NCBI RefSeq assembly: GCF_026262505.1
Contig: NC_067204.1
Location: 25,947,300 to 26,011,299 of the forward strand
DNA: 64,000 bases
Source: Trichomonas vaginalis G3
Lineage: Eukaryota > Parabasalia > Trichomonadida > Trichomonadidae
Direction of reading: 5' to 3'
The position numbers were made by a program, and so were the translations under genes. Under the pieces are notes generated by a model that was given only the letters and a program-made list of their open reading frames with translations, was not told the origin of the DNA and did no database searches. This document shows positions 55,085 to 64,000 of the stretch, one piece after another; the first letter of the stretch is position 1, and every line of letters begins with the position of its first letter.

Positions 55085-55912
55085 CTAACAATCCGATTTC
55101 AAACCACATTTACTTACTAATAAAATTTCTTTATTGTGACACTTTCTCCGGTTTATAGGACCTCTCTCATATTCTATCTTGTCATATATAAACTCATAGT
55201 CATGTATGTCCTCTAACCATCTCATAACGGTTTCCAAACCACTTTTATCGGATGTAAAGTAAAAGCATGGATGGTTATGTATAACGTCTAAAGTTTCTAA
55301 AGAGTCTCTCAAAGTCCAGTCTACTTGGTATTGAAAATCCCATGTGTTATAGAACGGCGGGTCCACTATAAAGAAAACATTTTCCTTGTCTTTATATTTT
55401 TCATACAACTCTGTCCAATGACATCTCACAAACTCTATACCCTCAATATATTTTTCTATGTCCTCTTTGAAAACATTTGTATAGTTAAGATATAAAACTT
55501 TTGACATAAGTGTTTCAATGTCATGAACTCTTATAGCACCACTATATAATAGTCTAGCAGATATACTATCCCAGTCTATATATTCTGCTTTTTTCAAAAC
55601 CTCTCTCACAATATTTTTCTTATCTAATGGTATACGTTCCATCTTACCTATAGGTATCTTTTCTTTTAACTCTTTCAATATATTGTTTGTGTCTGGAATA
55701 TGTTTGAGACGGTCCATATAGTTGTCGAAGTCATTGCATATAATCTTTGAGTCTGGGAATATTGTATGACACAAATGGGATATATAGAAACTTCCACCGA
55801 ACAAATCTACAAATGTTAGACCATTCGGTAGTTTCTTAAGTTCTCTCAATATAATATCTTTACATCTACTCTTATTTCCAAAGAACGGTAACGGTGGTTT
55901 TGTAAAATTCAT
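55085..55912 (-). CDS. Dam-like DNA adenine-N6 methyltransferase of the Polinton
   Basis: A 275-residue D12-class methyltransferase that would transfer methyl from S-adenosylmethionine to adenine. Motifs in order: PFFGNKSR (the FxGxK block), TFVDLFGGSFYISHL (AdoMet-binding motif I), CNDFDNY, and VDPPFYNTWDF (motif IV, DPPF where most Dam enzymes have DPPY). Adenine methyltransferases are a known cargo of trichomonad Polintons and N6-methyladenine is known in trichomonads. ATG 55912 with a TTTTTATTATTATATATAA leader. Looks whole. Confidence 0.8.
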   Translation of the reverse strand: MNFTKPPLPFFGNKSRCKDIILRELKKLPNGLTFVDLFGGSFYISHLCHTIFPDSKIICNDFDNYMDRLKHIPDTNNILKELKEKIPIGKMERIPLDKKNIVREVLKKAEYIDWDSISARLLYSGAIRVHDIETLMSKVLYLNYTNVFKEDIEKYIEGIEFVRCHWTELYEKYKDKENVFFIVDPPFYNTWDFQYQVDWTLRDSLETLDVIHNHPCFYFTSDKSGLETVMRWLEDIHDYEFIYDKIEYERGPINRRKCHNKEILLVSKCGLKSDC

Positions 55913-56133
55913 TTATATATAATAATAAAAATGTTTTTACCCGAAAAGTGACAGAAAAGTGACAAAGCATGAAAACATATATAATTTGTGAAAAGCGACA
56001 CATTATATAATGTTTTCGACCCAGAAGAAGGCTTCTTCCCAGAAGCAATGGAGGAAGAAGAAGAGTCCTCCGAATTCACACCAGAAGACTAACAATTTTC
56101 CGAATAAAAACTTCATTTATACTAAACATCTTC

Positions 56134-56166
56134 GGGGCTAGAGGGCGCAACGCGCCTGGAAGCCCC
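56134..56166. terminator. GC-rich double-stem hairpin at the right end of the Polinton
   Basis: GGGGCT/AGCCCC encloses GGCGC-AAC-GCGCC with 4-nt internal loops. It is the last feature that resembles the Polinton hairpin set and is used here as the right limit of the element. Confidence 0.4.
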
Positions 56167-56338
56167 ACTTACCTGACCTTAATATTGTTAGCATATATAA
56201 AATAAACATTTTGGGAAAAATTATAAAATTTTCCAAAATTTACCATCGAAAATTTTCCCAAAAATTTTCAAAATTTTCCCAAATATCCATCAACATTTTT
56301 CCCAAAAAATTTCACAGGAAAGTTTGCCAAAGCGGAAC

Positions 56339-56972
56339 TGTAATAAACAGAAATTCATCAAAAGTGACAGCTCTCAATTTTTTGACATTTGTAAATTCTA
56401 AATTGAATGAGAAAAATGAAATAATACTAAGCATAATACAATATTCTAGATTTAATTATAATTAGGAAAAAGTTAGTTTTGAGAGTACTTTTCATAGGCA
56501 TATAGAATGAAATCTTCTGAAAAATAATATCACATAAACTCATATTATTTTCTAATATATAACTATTTTATATAAAAATCAAATTCAATGATCTTAAAAG
56601 CGAAGGATAAACCTCAAAATTTACGAATATAATGAGTGGGAATATTTCATATGGTTTTATGATAGATAAGCATTATATTCCCACTCATTATATTCGTAAA
56701 TTTTGAGGTTTATCCTTCGCTTTTAAGATCATTGAATTTGATTTTTTATATAAAATAGTTATATATTAGAAAATAATATGAGTTTATGTGATATTATTTT
56801 TCAGAAGATTTTGTGTTCTTCTTCAAAATTTTATTTTTTTATTAAAAAGAATCTTTACAAAATATACATTTACTTTAATTAATATTTAAAAACGTGCTCT
56901 ATCAAAAGTTCCAAAAATTCAATATTTTAGCTTTTCTGAGGTGTCACTTTTGATGAATTTCTGTTTACAACA
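56339..56972. mobile_element. Foldback element, short form
   Basis: A 634-bp non-coding element with inverted ends TGTAATAAACAGAAATTCAT and the matching complement (AAACAGAAATTCATCAAAAG onward is perfect), bordered by GAAC on both sides. Its interior is a large hairpin with ~170-bp arms. It equals the long element at 58719-59971 with the central ~620 bases removed, so it is a deletion derivative. Confidence 0.8.
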
Positions 56973-57804
56973 GAACCCATCTAATATGTTCAATTCATGA
57001 AAATTTTATTTTAATTTACTAGGTTTATATAAACTTTTGAACCTTTTATAATGTCTATAGCAACTCAAATCAATTGCAATTCATTAATTTATTTGTTTGA
57101 GACAAATCATTAATTTATTGATTTTTTTTGAAACAAAAAAAGGACATAGGAACTATTCAATTTGTTTGTAATCCTTTTTTATCCACACTTGCTGAAAAAA
57201 TAAAAAAAATTAATTGTTATATAAAATATCTTTGTATTTTGATTACATATTCTATATGTGGTATTCCGCAAATCATATTTCATATTCCATATGTGGTATT
57301 ACATATTTCAATAAAAGGCACTTAATGTGCATTTTCTAATTCAATTAGATTTGCACATTAAGTGCCTTATTATTATAATAACTTTAATATGGAATAAGTC
57401 GAGTTTATTCCAATATACGAGCTTATGCTCATATGTCGGGTTAAAATCTGGCGTTTGGCAATGTCGCAAAACGTCGATATGCTAATTCCTAAAAAATTTT
57501 TTTTATGAAAAAATTCTTTATTCGCAAAAGGTATAGTATTTGCTCATGTACGAACATATGCGAGAAATTCCCATTTTGCTTATTTTGAAAACATAGAAAA
57601 AATTGAATTACTCGTAGAATCCATTGAGAATGAATGGTTTGGAAAATTTATTAATTAAAAATATAATATAAATCATTATAATTGATTTAAAATTGAATTG
57701 AATCCCGAACAAATTAAGAACATCGTATTGAAATTACCAGGCCGCTATCAATCTTCATATATATTTATAGATGGAAAAAGAACTTTTTGATAGAGGTTGC
57801 AAAT
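56973..57804. other. Spacer between transposons, AT-rich with small repeats
   Basis: No gene recognised. Contains a repeated ATATGTGGTATT motif (near 57255 and 57290) and the hairpin listed at 57315. Origin of the rest (possibly older transposon debris) unclear. Confidence 0.45.
57315..57368. repeat. 17-bp perfect inverted repeat
   Basis: AAGGCACTTAATGTGCA pairs with its complement at 57352-57368. The 20-nt loop itself contains TCTAATT-C-AATTAGA, so the whole 54 bases form an almost continuous hairpin. Isolated; could be the core of a small foldback element or a structured RNA. Confidence 0.6.
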
Positions 57805-58363
57805 TGTTATAGACCGAAAATAGATTTTTTCGGTTTTCTCTTCAAATAATTGAAAGAATGATACTATTATAGGTTTATTATATTATATAGCATATAATCA
57901 TGCTATAGCCGAAAATTATAAGTTTTGAGAAGATTGAATATAACACAAATAAATTTGAATGTAAGTTAAATTGCTTGTTGTTTTTAATAGCTATTTAATG
58001 TGAAATCCAATATTGCAAAATTCAAATTGAATGATTGAAAGAACAGAAAAAGTCATTCTTTTCAATTTCGAATATGTTTCATTGTATTTATAATTATATG
58101 GCAAATAAGATATTTAAACTTGATTTTTGAAGGAAAATTCACAAAATTGAATAAATTCAAATAATTTTTATTCAAAAATAAACTAGTTATTTGAGTTTAA
58201 TACTAATTATCTATTCAAACTACAAAGTTTGTAATTTAAAATATTTTGTGAGATCAGATTGAATTAATTCAAGGTTCTTTTCAATTAATATTAATGACCA
58301 TATTACGCATTTTCGAACATTCTAAACCAAATATATAAAAATGGGAGACGAATGTTAAATTTG

Positions 58364-58710
58364 CTAGACATGGGGGAGTTGTCTGCAAAGTTTTAGCTCT
58401 TATCTCTAACAAAAAATTAATTTTTAAAAAAATGACCGAATACGTTTCACAGCGAGAAAAAAATAAAAGGCAAGATAGAATTTTCTAGACATAAAGAAGT
58501 TGTTTACCGAGTTTTCGCTCTTATCTCTAACAAAAAATTAATTTTTAAAAAAATGACCGAATACGTTTCACAGCGAGAAAAAAATAAAAGGCAAGATAGA
58601 ATTTTCTAGACATAAAGAAGTTGTTTACCGAGTTTTCGCTCTTATCTCTAACAAAAAATTAATTTTTAAAAAAATGACCGAATACGTTTCACAGCGAGAA
58701 AAAAATAAAA
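58364..58710. repeat. 121-bp tandem repeats in the left terminal repeat
   Basis: Units start CTAGACAT at 58364, 58485 and 58606, a 121-base period; the last is cut short just before the foldback insertion. The first unit differs at its start (GGGGGAGTTGTCTGC); the other two are identical where both are present. The same units occur inverted at 61533-62037. Confidence 0.9.
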
Positions 58711-58718
58711 CTGTACAC

Positions 58719-59971
58719 TGTAATAAACAGAAATTCATCAAAAGTGACAGCTCTCAATTTTTTGACATTTGTAAATTCTAAATTGAATGAGAAAAATGAA
58801 ATAATACTAAGCATAATACAATATTCTAGATTTAATTATAATTAGGAAAAGTTAGTTTTGAGAGTACTTTTCATAGGCATATAGAATGAAATCTTCTGAA
58901 AAATAATATCACATAAACTCATATTATTTTCTAATATATAACTATTTTATATAAAAATCAAATTCAATGATCTTAAAAGCGAAGGATAAACCTCAAAATT
59001 TACGAATATAATGAGTGGGAATATAATGCTTATCTATCATAAAACCATATGAAATATCAATTTTTGCTTTACGCCTAATTTTTGACGACAATTAGCAAAA
59101 AATGTTAAATGTTAACACTCAGTCCATTTGAATATGAAAAATAAAATTGACTTTGATTAAATGTTTTTATTTATCATGCAATTCTTCTTGCGACCAAAGG
59201 TTTGAATAAAATTTCAAAAAATAAGATAGCTTAAAAAATAATATACGGTAGTGTTTACTAATAGATGAATAGTATATAAATTCTATTAAAATGGATTTGA
59301 TCCAAAAAAATATAAAACCAAAAAGAATTGTTATAATTGAAATGAAGAAGTAATTTAAAACGATTTTATTTATGATCAAATTTTATATATTTTTTTGGAT
59401 CAAATACATTTTAATAGAATTTATATACTATTCATCTATTAGTAAACACTACCGTATATTATTTTTTAAGCTATCTTATTTTTTGAACTTTTATTCAAAT
59501 CTTTGGTCGCAAGAAGAATTGCATGATAAATAAAAACATTTAATCAAAGTCAATTTTATTTTTCATATTCAAATGGACTGAGTGTTAACATTTAACATTT
59601 TTTGCTAATTGTCGTCAAAAATTAGGCGTAAAGCAAAAATTGATATTTCATATGGTTTTATGATAGATAAGCATTATATCCCCACTCATTATATTCGTAA
59701 ATTTTGAGGTTTATCCTTCGCTTTTAAGATCATTGAATTTGATTTTATATAAAATAGTTATATATTAGAAAATAATATGAGTTTATGTGATATTATTTTT
59801 CAGAAGATTTTGTGTTCTTCTTCAAAATTTTATTTTTTTATTAAAAAGAATCTTTACAAAATATACATTTACTTTAATTAATATTTAAAAACGTGCTCTA
59901 TCAAAAGTTCCAAAAATTCAATATTTTAGCTTTTCTGAGGTGTCACTTTTGATGAATTTCTGTTTACAACA
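58719..59971. mobile_element. Foldback element, long form, inserted in the integrase transposon
   Basis: A 1,253-bp element with ends TGTAATAAACAG and TGTTTACAACA, bordered by TACAC on both sides. Nearly all of it is two inverted arms of about 550-600 bp (for example the GATCCAAAAAAATATA and TATATTTTTTTGGATC halves near the centre) around a short loop. No transposase gene. Small frames around 59167-59379 come from the hairpin arm and are not credible genes. Confidence 0.8.
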
Positions 59972-60144
59972 TACACTGATTTTAATTTTCATTTCCAGTC
60001 ACTTTACTTATTATTTTTTCTTTTTTTCATTTTAATTATAAATTATTTCATAATACGTTTATTTACGTTACCATTTTCTTTATTCTTTTGAATTCCATAC
60101 TAGACACTTATAGAATATTTTGATTGTTAACGTACTTCATTAGA

Positions 60145-61119
60145 ATGAATCCTTACAAAGGGTATGTCGATCGAATTTACCTAATTGGTATTTCCAATCA
60201 GATTGAAGAAGGTAAAATGACATGGGAAGAAGCTTGCACCCATGTTCCCATCACCCCAACCCTTCAATCAAATGATTTCAAATATTTAGATGTTTCAAAA
60301 TCTTTTTTACAAAATCAATTTAGCTTACAGAATATCCCATTGCCTAAAGGCAAGAAAGGTCGTAGGGTCAATCCCTACGACCAAATCAAAGCTCTTGCTG
60401 TGATACATGACCACTGGGCCTTTCCCTGTGGTCAAACAAAACAATGGAAACGTTTGAAATTACAACAAATTGATGTATCTTATAGAGAAGTACGCAGATA
60501 CTTCAAAGAAAATCATTTCACCAAGACGCGATTAGAGCATGCCGGGCCAGAAACAGCAGTAAGATATTGGGCGCTTTCACCCAATCTTATCTGGCACGCA
60601 GATGTTCATTATTTTAGGGGTGTTCTTGGCCAGTATATTTATGGCATAATCGACGATTTTAGCCGCAAAGTCCTAGCGTGTATACAAATACCAGATATGC
60701 TAGCAGCGACGACAGCGAACGTTGCGGCTTCCGCCTTCATTGAATTTGGCGCCCCTTATTGTTTCTGGACCGACAACGGTTCAGAAAATAGGGGCGCCTT
60801 TCAAGATCTACTTGATCTTTGGGGCGTCCAATGGCGGCATACAGACTCTCATTCTCCCTACCAAAATGGGAAGATTGAGAGATTCTGGCCGACATTGGAG
60901 CGCTGCCAAAGCATTCAGGCTATTCCTGCCTTTATTTGGGAGTACAATAATAACACACCGCATGAAGATCTCCCAATTAATCCATTAACTGGAACAAATT
61001 ACACGCCAAATCAAATGTATCAGCTGAAACCGAAATACACAAATGCAGATACAGAAAGGTTGTGGCAAATATGGGATACAGATACAGGCATGACCGCTGT
61101 TGACACATTCACAGCGTAA
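60145..61119 (+). CDS. rve-type DDE integrase/transposase
   Basis: A 324-residue enzyme from ATG 60145 (the frame opens seven codons earlier without ATG). Catalytic triad: D153 in LIWHADVHYFRG, D210 in FWTDNGSENRG and E245 in YQNGKIERFW, with 34 residues between the last two, the D-D-35-E spacing of retroviral and IS3/IS481-type integrases. IDDFSRKVLA and HSPYQNGKIERFW are classic integrase-core blocks. The N-terminal ~130 residues are helical and may bind the terminal repeats; no zinc finger HHCC or chromodomain is seen. Its base composition is richer in GC than surrounding DNA, and it looks intact and possibly active. Confidence 0.9.
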   Translation: MNPYKGYVDRIYLIGISNQIEEGKMTWEEACTHVPITPTLQSNDFKYLDVSKSFLQNQFSLQNIPLPKGKKGRRVNPYDQIKALAVIHDHWAFPCGQTKQWKRLKLQQIDVSYREVRRYFKENHFTKTRLEHAGPETAVRYWALSPNLIWHADVHYFRGVLGQYIYGIIDDFSRKVLACIQIPDMLAATTANVAASAFIEFGAPYCFWTDNGSENRGAFQDLLDLWGVQWRHTDSHSPYQNGKIERFWPTLERCQSIQAIPAFIWEYNNNTPHEDLPINPLTGTNYTPNQMYQLKPKYTNADTERLWQIWDTDTGMTAVDTFTA

Positions 61120-61532
61120 TAATAAACATAATTTTTTTAATTTCATTTTTAACAAGTTTTTTTAAATGTATGTAATGAATAATTCATTAGAATATGATAA
61201 TGCACATTGTAACAGAATAGAACAATCACCAAATTTTTTTTTGAAATTAAAAAATAAAAGTAAAAAGTATAAAGTAATCTAACCAAAAAGATATTTAAAA
61301 GAATTTTGGAAAAAACAGAATAAGGATAATGATATTATTTTAGATACACAATCGATGCACTGAAGAATAATCCGGTAAAATGATGATATAAAATTAGATT
61401 ATTTTACAAGTAGCTAAAAGAATAAAACTATAATATAAAATAAATGAAGTTTAATGAAACAATAAAGGTTAAATAAATAATAAAGATTTTTATTTTATAT
61501 CAGTATTGAGAAGAAGTAACAGCTGACACTTG
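61120..61532. other. Non-coding part of the integrase transposon
   Basis: About 410 bases between the integrase stop codon and the right-hand tandem repeats; very AT-rich, no frame or motif recognised. Confidence 0.5.
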
Positions 61533-62037
61533 GTAGACAACTTCTTTATGTCTAGAAAATTCTATCTTGCCTTTTATTTTTTTCTCGCTGTGAAACGTAT
61601 TCGGTCATTTTTTTAAAAATTAATTTTTTGTTAGAGATAAGAGCGAAAACTCGGTAAACAACTTCTTTATGTCTAGAAAATTCTATCTTGCCTTTTATTT
61701 TTTTCTCGCTGTGAAACGTATTCGGTCATTTTTTTAAAAATTAATTTTTTGTTAGAGATAAGAGCGAAAACTCGGTAAACAACTTCTTTATGTCTAGAAA
61801 ATTCTATCTTGCCTTTTATTTTTTTCTCGCTGTGAAACGTATTCGGTCATTTTTTTAAAAATTAATTTTTTGTTAGAGATAAGAGCGAAAACTCGGTAAA
61901 CAACTTCTTTATGTCTAGAAAATTCTATCTTGCCTTTTATTTTTTTCTCGCTGTGAAACGTATTCGGTCATTTTTTTAAAAATTAATTTTTTGTTAGAGA
62001 TAAGAGCTAAAACTTTGCAGACAACTCCCCCATGTCT
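61533..62037. repeat. 121-bp tandem repeats in the right terminal repeat
   Basis: The CTAGA boundary recurs every 121 bases (near 61552, 61673, 61794, 61915 and 62036), giving four full units in inverted orientation to those at 58364. The outermost one again carries the variant start seen in the left arm (CAGACAACTCCCCCATG). Confidence 0.9.
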
Positions 62038-62908
62038 AGCAAATTTAACATTCGTCTCCCATTTTTATATATTTGGTTTAGAATGTTCGAAAATGCGTAA
62101 TATGGTCATTAATATTAATTGAAAAGAACCTTGAATTAATTCAATCTGATCTCACAAAATATTTTAAATTACAAACTTTGTAGTTTGAATAGATAATTAG
62201 TATTAAACTCAAATAACTAGTTTATTTTTGAATAAAAATTATTTGAATTTATTCAATTTTGTGAATTTTCCTTCAAAAATCAAGTTTAAATATCTTATTT
62301 GCCATATAATTATAAATACAATGAAACATATTCGAAATTGAAAAGAATGACTTTTTCTGTTCTTTCAATCATTCAATTTGAATTTTGCAATATTGGATTT
62401 CACATTAAATAGCTATTAAAAACAACAAGCAATTTAACTTACATTCAAATTTATTTGTGTTATATTCAATCTTCTCAAAACTTATAATTTTCGGCTATAG
62501 CATGATTATATGCTATATAATATAATAAACCTATAATAGTATCATTCTTTCAATTATTTGAAGAGAAAACCGAAAAAATCTATTTTCGGTCTATAACAAT
62601 AGAGGTTGCAAATTATGTAAAACGAGATAAAACCTTGGATTTTTTGAGAGAACCATAATTGCAATCCAATTGAAAATAAAATAGTGATATATATGTAATT
62701 ACTATTTTTAACTAACAAAGAACTTTTTTACGATGAGATATTTCTCAAAAAAATGAATGAAATTCAAAACGATTGAATTCTAAATTATCGGATTGGTTTT
62801 ATTTTCATTTAATTGCTAATAAATTTAAAATTTCAACAATACCTTAAAATACTTAACCTTGAATTTGAATTCAAAAATGATCGAGAAAAAATTTTAAATA
62901 AAATTTGA

Positions 62909-63913
62909 ATGTTATCTCTCTTTCTCCAAACTACGACTTCTGCTCACTATTATTACAATAATATTGGCTCCCATTCTATCCGTAGATTCATTGAGGCCAA
63001 TGAAACAGTCACAATTTCTATAAATGATAATAGAGGTTCAATATTTGTCCATTCACCTCATCTTTTTAATTTCAAATTAAGCGTAAATTCTTTAAACTAC
63101 TCAAACTTTAATATGGGTAAGGGAATTTCACTTATGGGACCCTTCACTTTGGAAATCACGGCTACGATCAACACCCATTTGAATGCGGATGTTTTCGTTT
63201 CTCCGGACTGTGATCACATTTACTATACTAACTCTACATACCTTCATCTCTCCTTAGATATTAACACAGATTCCACGGATACATATTGCATCCTCGATGC
63301 TTCCACACATGTACACAAGATCCGCTATCAAACAAATGTTCCATATTATAACCGAAACGTCACGATCTATAGAGAAAATAATTCACTTCTTAATTTCAAG
63401 ACCCAGCCACCTCAGCTTTACTATATCTCTCTCAAAGACCTTAATGATGATTCCTATTTCAAGATCCAAGTCAAGTCACGCGCCAAAACTAATTATACGA
63501 ACGTTCTTGAGACGAACTCTGTCTCCAATGGAGTTTCCTATTTCAGACTCCCAGACAGTGACTCCATTGATGGACCTATCCAAAACAACCCTCCTCCCCA
63601 AAAAGAAATTGGTTACGAAGATTTAGGTCTAACTGTCATCCTTACAGAAGCTGCTAACTTTGGAAGTGTCTACGCCTTGATCTTTATCGTCTTCTGCGCT
63701 ATCTATCGTTGCTACAAATGCTGCTCGAAACGGGCGCAAAACCGTGCAGATAACGAAGCTATTCCACCAGTTGTTGCTCAACCTCAACAGAATGTTAATC
63801 GTTACCCTATCCCAGTCCAACTTCAGCAATACGCTTACGTTTATCCACAAAATGGAAACCTCAATCAACCAGTCTATTATTACGTTGTTCCAGCCCACCA
63901 TCTTGAAGCATGA
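62909..63913 (+). CDS. Type I membrane glycoprotein, trichomonad surface type
   Basis: A 334-residue protein. Residues 1-~13 (MLSLFLQTTTSAH) form a short signal peptide. The ~230-residue external part is beta-rich with several N-x-S/T sites (NETV, NYSN, NYTN). One membrane span (around GSVYALIFIVFCAIY) is followed by a Cys cluster (YRCYKCCSK) suitable for palmitoylation and a ~60-residue Pro/Gln/Tyr-rich cytoplasmic tail (QPQQNVNRYPIPVQLQQYAYVYPQNG). I do not recognise the ectodomain. The ATG at 62909 is preceded at 27 bases by ATTCAAAAATG. It is the first host gene beyond the transposon nest. Confidence 0.7.
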   Translation: MLSLFLQTTTSAHYYYNNIGSHSIRRFIEANETVTISINDNRGSIFVHSPHLFNFKLSVNSLNYSNFNMGKGISLMGPFTLEITATINTHLNADVFVSPDCDHIYYTNSTYLHLSLDINTDSTDTYCILDASTHVHKIRYQTNVPYYNRNVTIYRENNSLLNFKTQPPQLYYISLKDLNDDSYFKIQVKSRAKTNYTNVLETNSVSNGVSYFRLPDSDSIDGPIQNNPPPQKEIGYEDLGLTVILTEAANFGSVYALIFIVFCAIYRCYKCCSKRAQNRADNEAIPPVVAQPQQNVNRYPIPVQLQQYAYVYPQNGNLNQPVYYYVVPAHHLEA

Positions 63914-64000
63914 TTTGTTTTTTAATTAAATTTGTTTGAGTTCTTTACTTAATTTTCGATCTTTTTATTTTCAATCGTTTTTAATTGTGTTTATTTTGAT

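Larger units (their letters stand above)
39077..56166. mobile_element. Polinton (Maverick) fossil
   Basis: A ~17-kb region with many short frames on both strands and a gene set typical of trichomonad Polintons: integrase remnant, packaging-ATPase remnant, fibre-like repeat proteins, several small virion-type proteins and a Dam-like methyltransferase. Most genes are broken, with dozens of breaks in total; the block at 54.3-55.9 kb looks whole. No protein-primed DNA polymerase is recognisable, and 39.08-43.2 kb yields only weak short frames. Terminal inverted repeats could not be assigned: the left end abuts the assembly gap and the right end is set at the last GC-rich hairpin. Moderately old; not datable from one copy. 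Confidence 0.75.
57805..62598 (+). mobile_element. Integrase-type DNA transposon with long composite terminal inverted repeats
   Basis: A 4.8-kb element beginning TGTTATAGACCG and ending in its complement CGGTCTATAACA, bordered by the 15-base direct repeat ATAGAGGTTGCAAAT (57790-57804 and 62599-62613). Each terminal repeat is about 560 bp of unique sequence followed inward by tandem 121-bp repeats, roughly three on the left and four on the right. It carries one gene (60145-61119), an rve-type integrase, in its middle, and a foldback element inserted at 58719-59971. Arms are almost identical, so the insertion is recent. It resembles eukaryotic transposons with IS3/IS481-like integrases; the exact superfamily needs comparison. 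Confidence 0.85.

Noticed and set aside
56211-56465. 84-codon Lys/Phe/Ser-rich frame at the Polinton-foldback border
   Set aside because: It is a translation of repeated AAAATTTTCCC-type sequence and crosses into the foldback element's terminal repeat, so it is not a gene.
59167-59379. Hydrophobic 70-codon frame inside the long foldback element
   Set aside because: It lies in an AT-rich hairpin arm, is composed of Ile/Phe/Tyr runs, and has no family resemblance.

Overview
The window is AT-rich eukaryotic DNA with compact, apparently intron-less genes on both strands. The gene families point to a parabasalid of the Trichomonas/Tritrichomonas type: DUF3447-plus-ankyrin proteins, BspA-like leucine-rich repeats, BTB proteins with a discoidin-like tail, glycine-rich surface proteins, TBC Rab-GAPs, a catalytically dead papain homologue, Polinton (Maverick) and integrase transposons, and TTAA-flanked MITEs. 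This is inferred from family content; no ribosomal or other marker gene is present to name the species.

Layout. 1-34.5 kb is the host gene region: a CCCH zinc-finger gene (cut by the window edge), two glycine-rich proteins, an armadillo-like protein, a membrane glycosyltransferase-like protein, a BTB/discoidin-like protein next to a decayed partial duplicate, a TALE-type homeodomain protein, DNA topoisomerase III, a decayed secreted glycoprotein, an intact 13-repeat ankyrin protein, a BspA-like pseudogene, a TBC Rab-GAP, a decayed ankyrin gene carrying a foldable insertion, a papain-like pseudoprotease, a short SAS-6-like protein, a membrane-anchored DUF2804 protein, several gene remnants, and the spliceosomal protein PRP3. 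Four copies of a roughly 200-bp TTAA-flanked MITE lie between genes.

34.5-39.05 kb is a homogeneous tandem array of about 34 copies of a 133-bp unit, each holding two strong hairpins. It abuts, and appears to replace, the 5' end of PRP3, and runs into a 25-base assembly gap. 39.08-56.17 kb is a Polinton fossil (integrase and packaging-ATPase remnants, fibre-like repeats, small virion-type proteins, a Dam-like adenine methyltransferase). It has its own start-proximal motif and GC-rich hairpins that differ from the host genes.

56.3-62.6 kb is a nest of DNA transposons: a 634-bp foldback element; then a 4.8-kb integrase transposon with long terminal inverted repeats containing 121-bp tandem repeats and a 15-bp direct repeat at its borders; inside its left part sits a 1,253-bp foldback element, the long form of the 634-bp one. 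The window ends with a type I membrane glycoprotein gene.

The genes do not form one pathway; they are a typical dispersed mixture of housekeeping (TOP3, PRP3), trafficking, surface and expanded-family genes. The strongest candidates for something undescribed are the double-hairpin 133-bp array at PRP3, the composite ends of the integrase transposon, the subterminal motif shared by MITE and foldback families, and the folded insertion in the ankyrin pseudogene.
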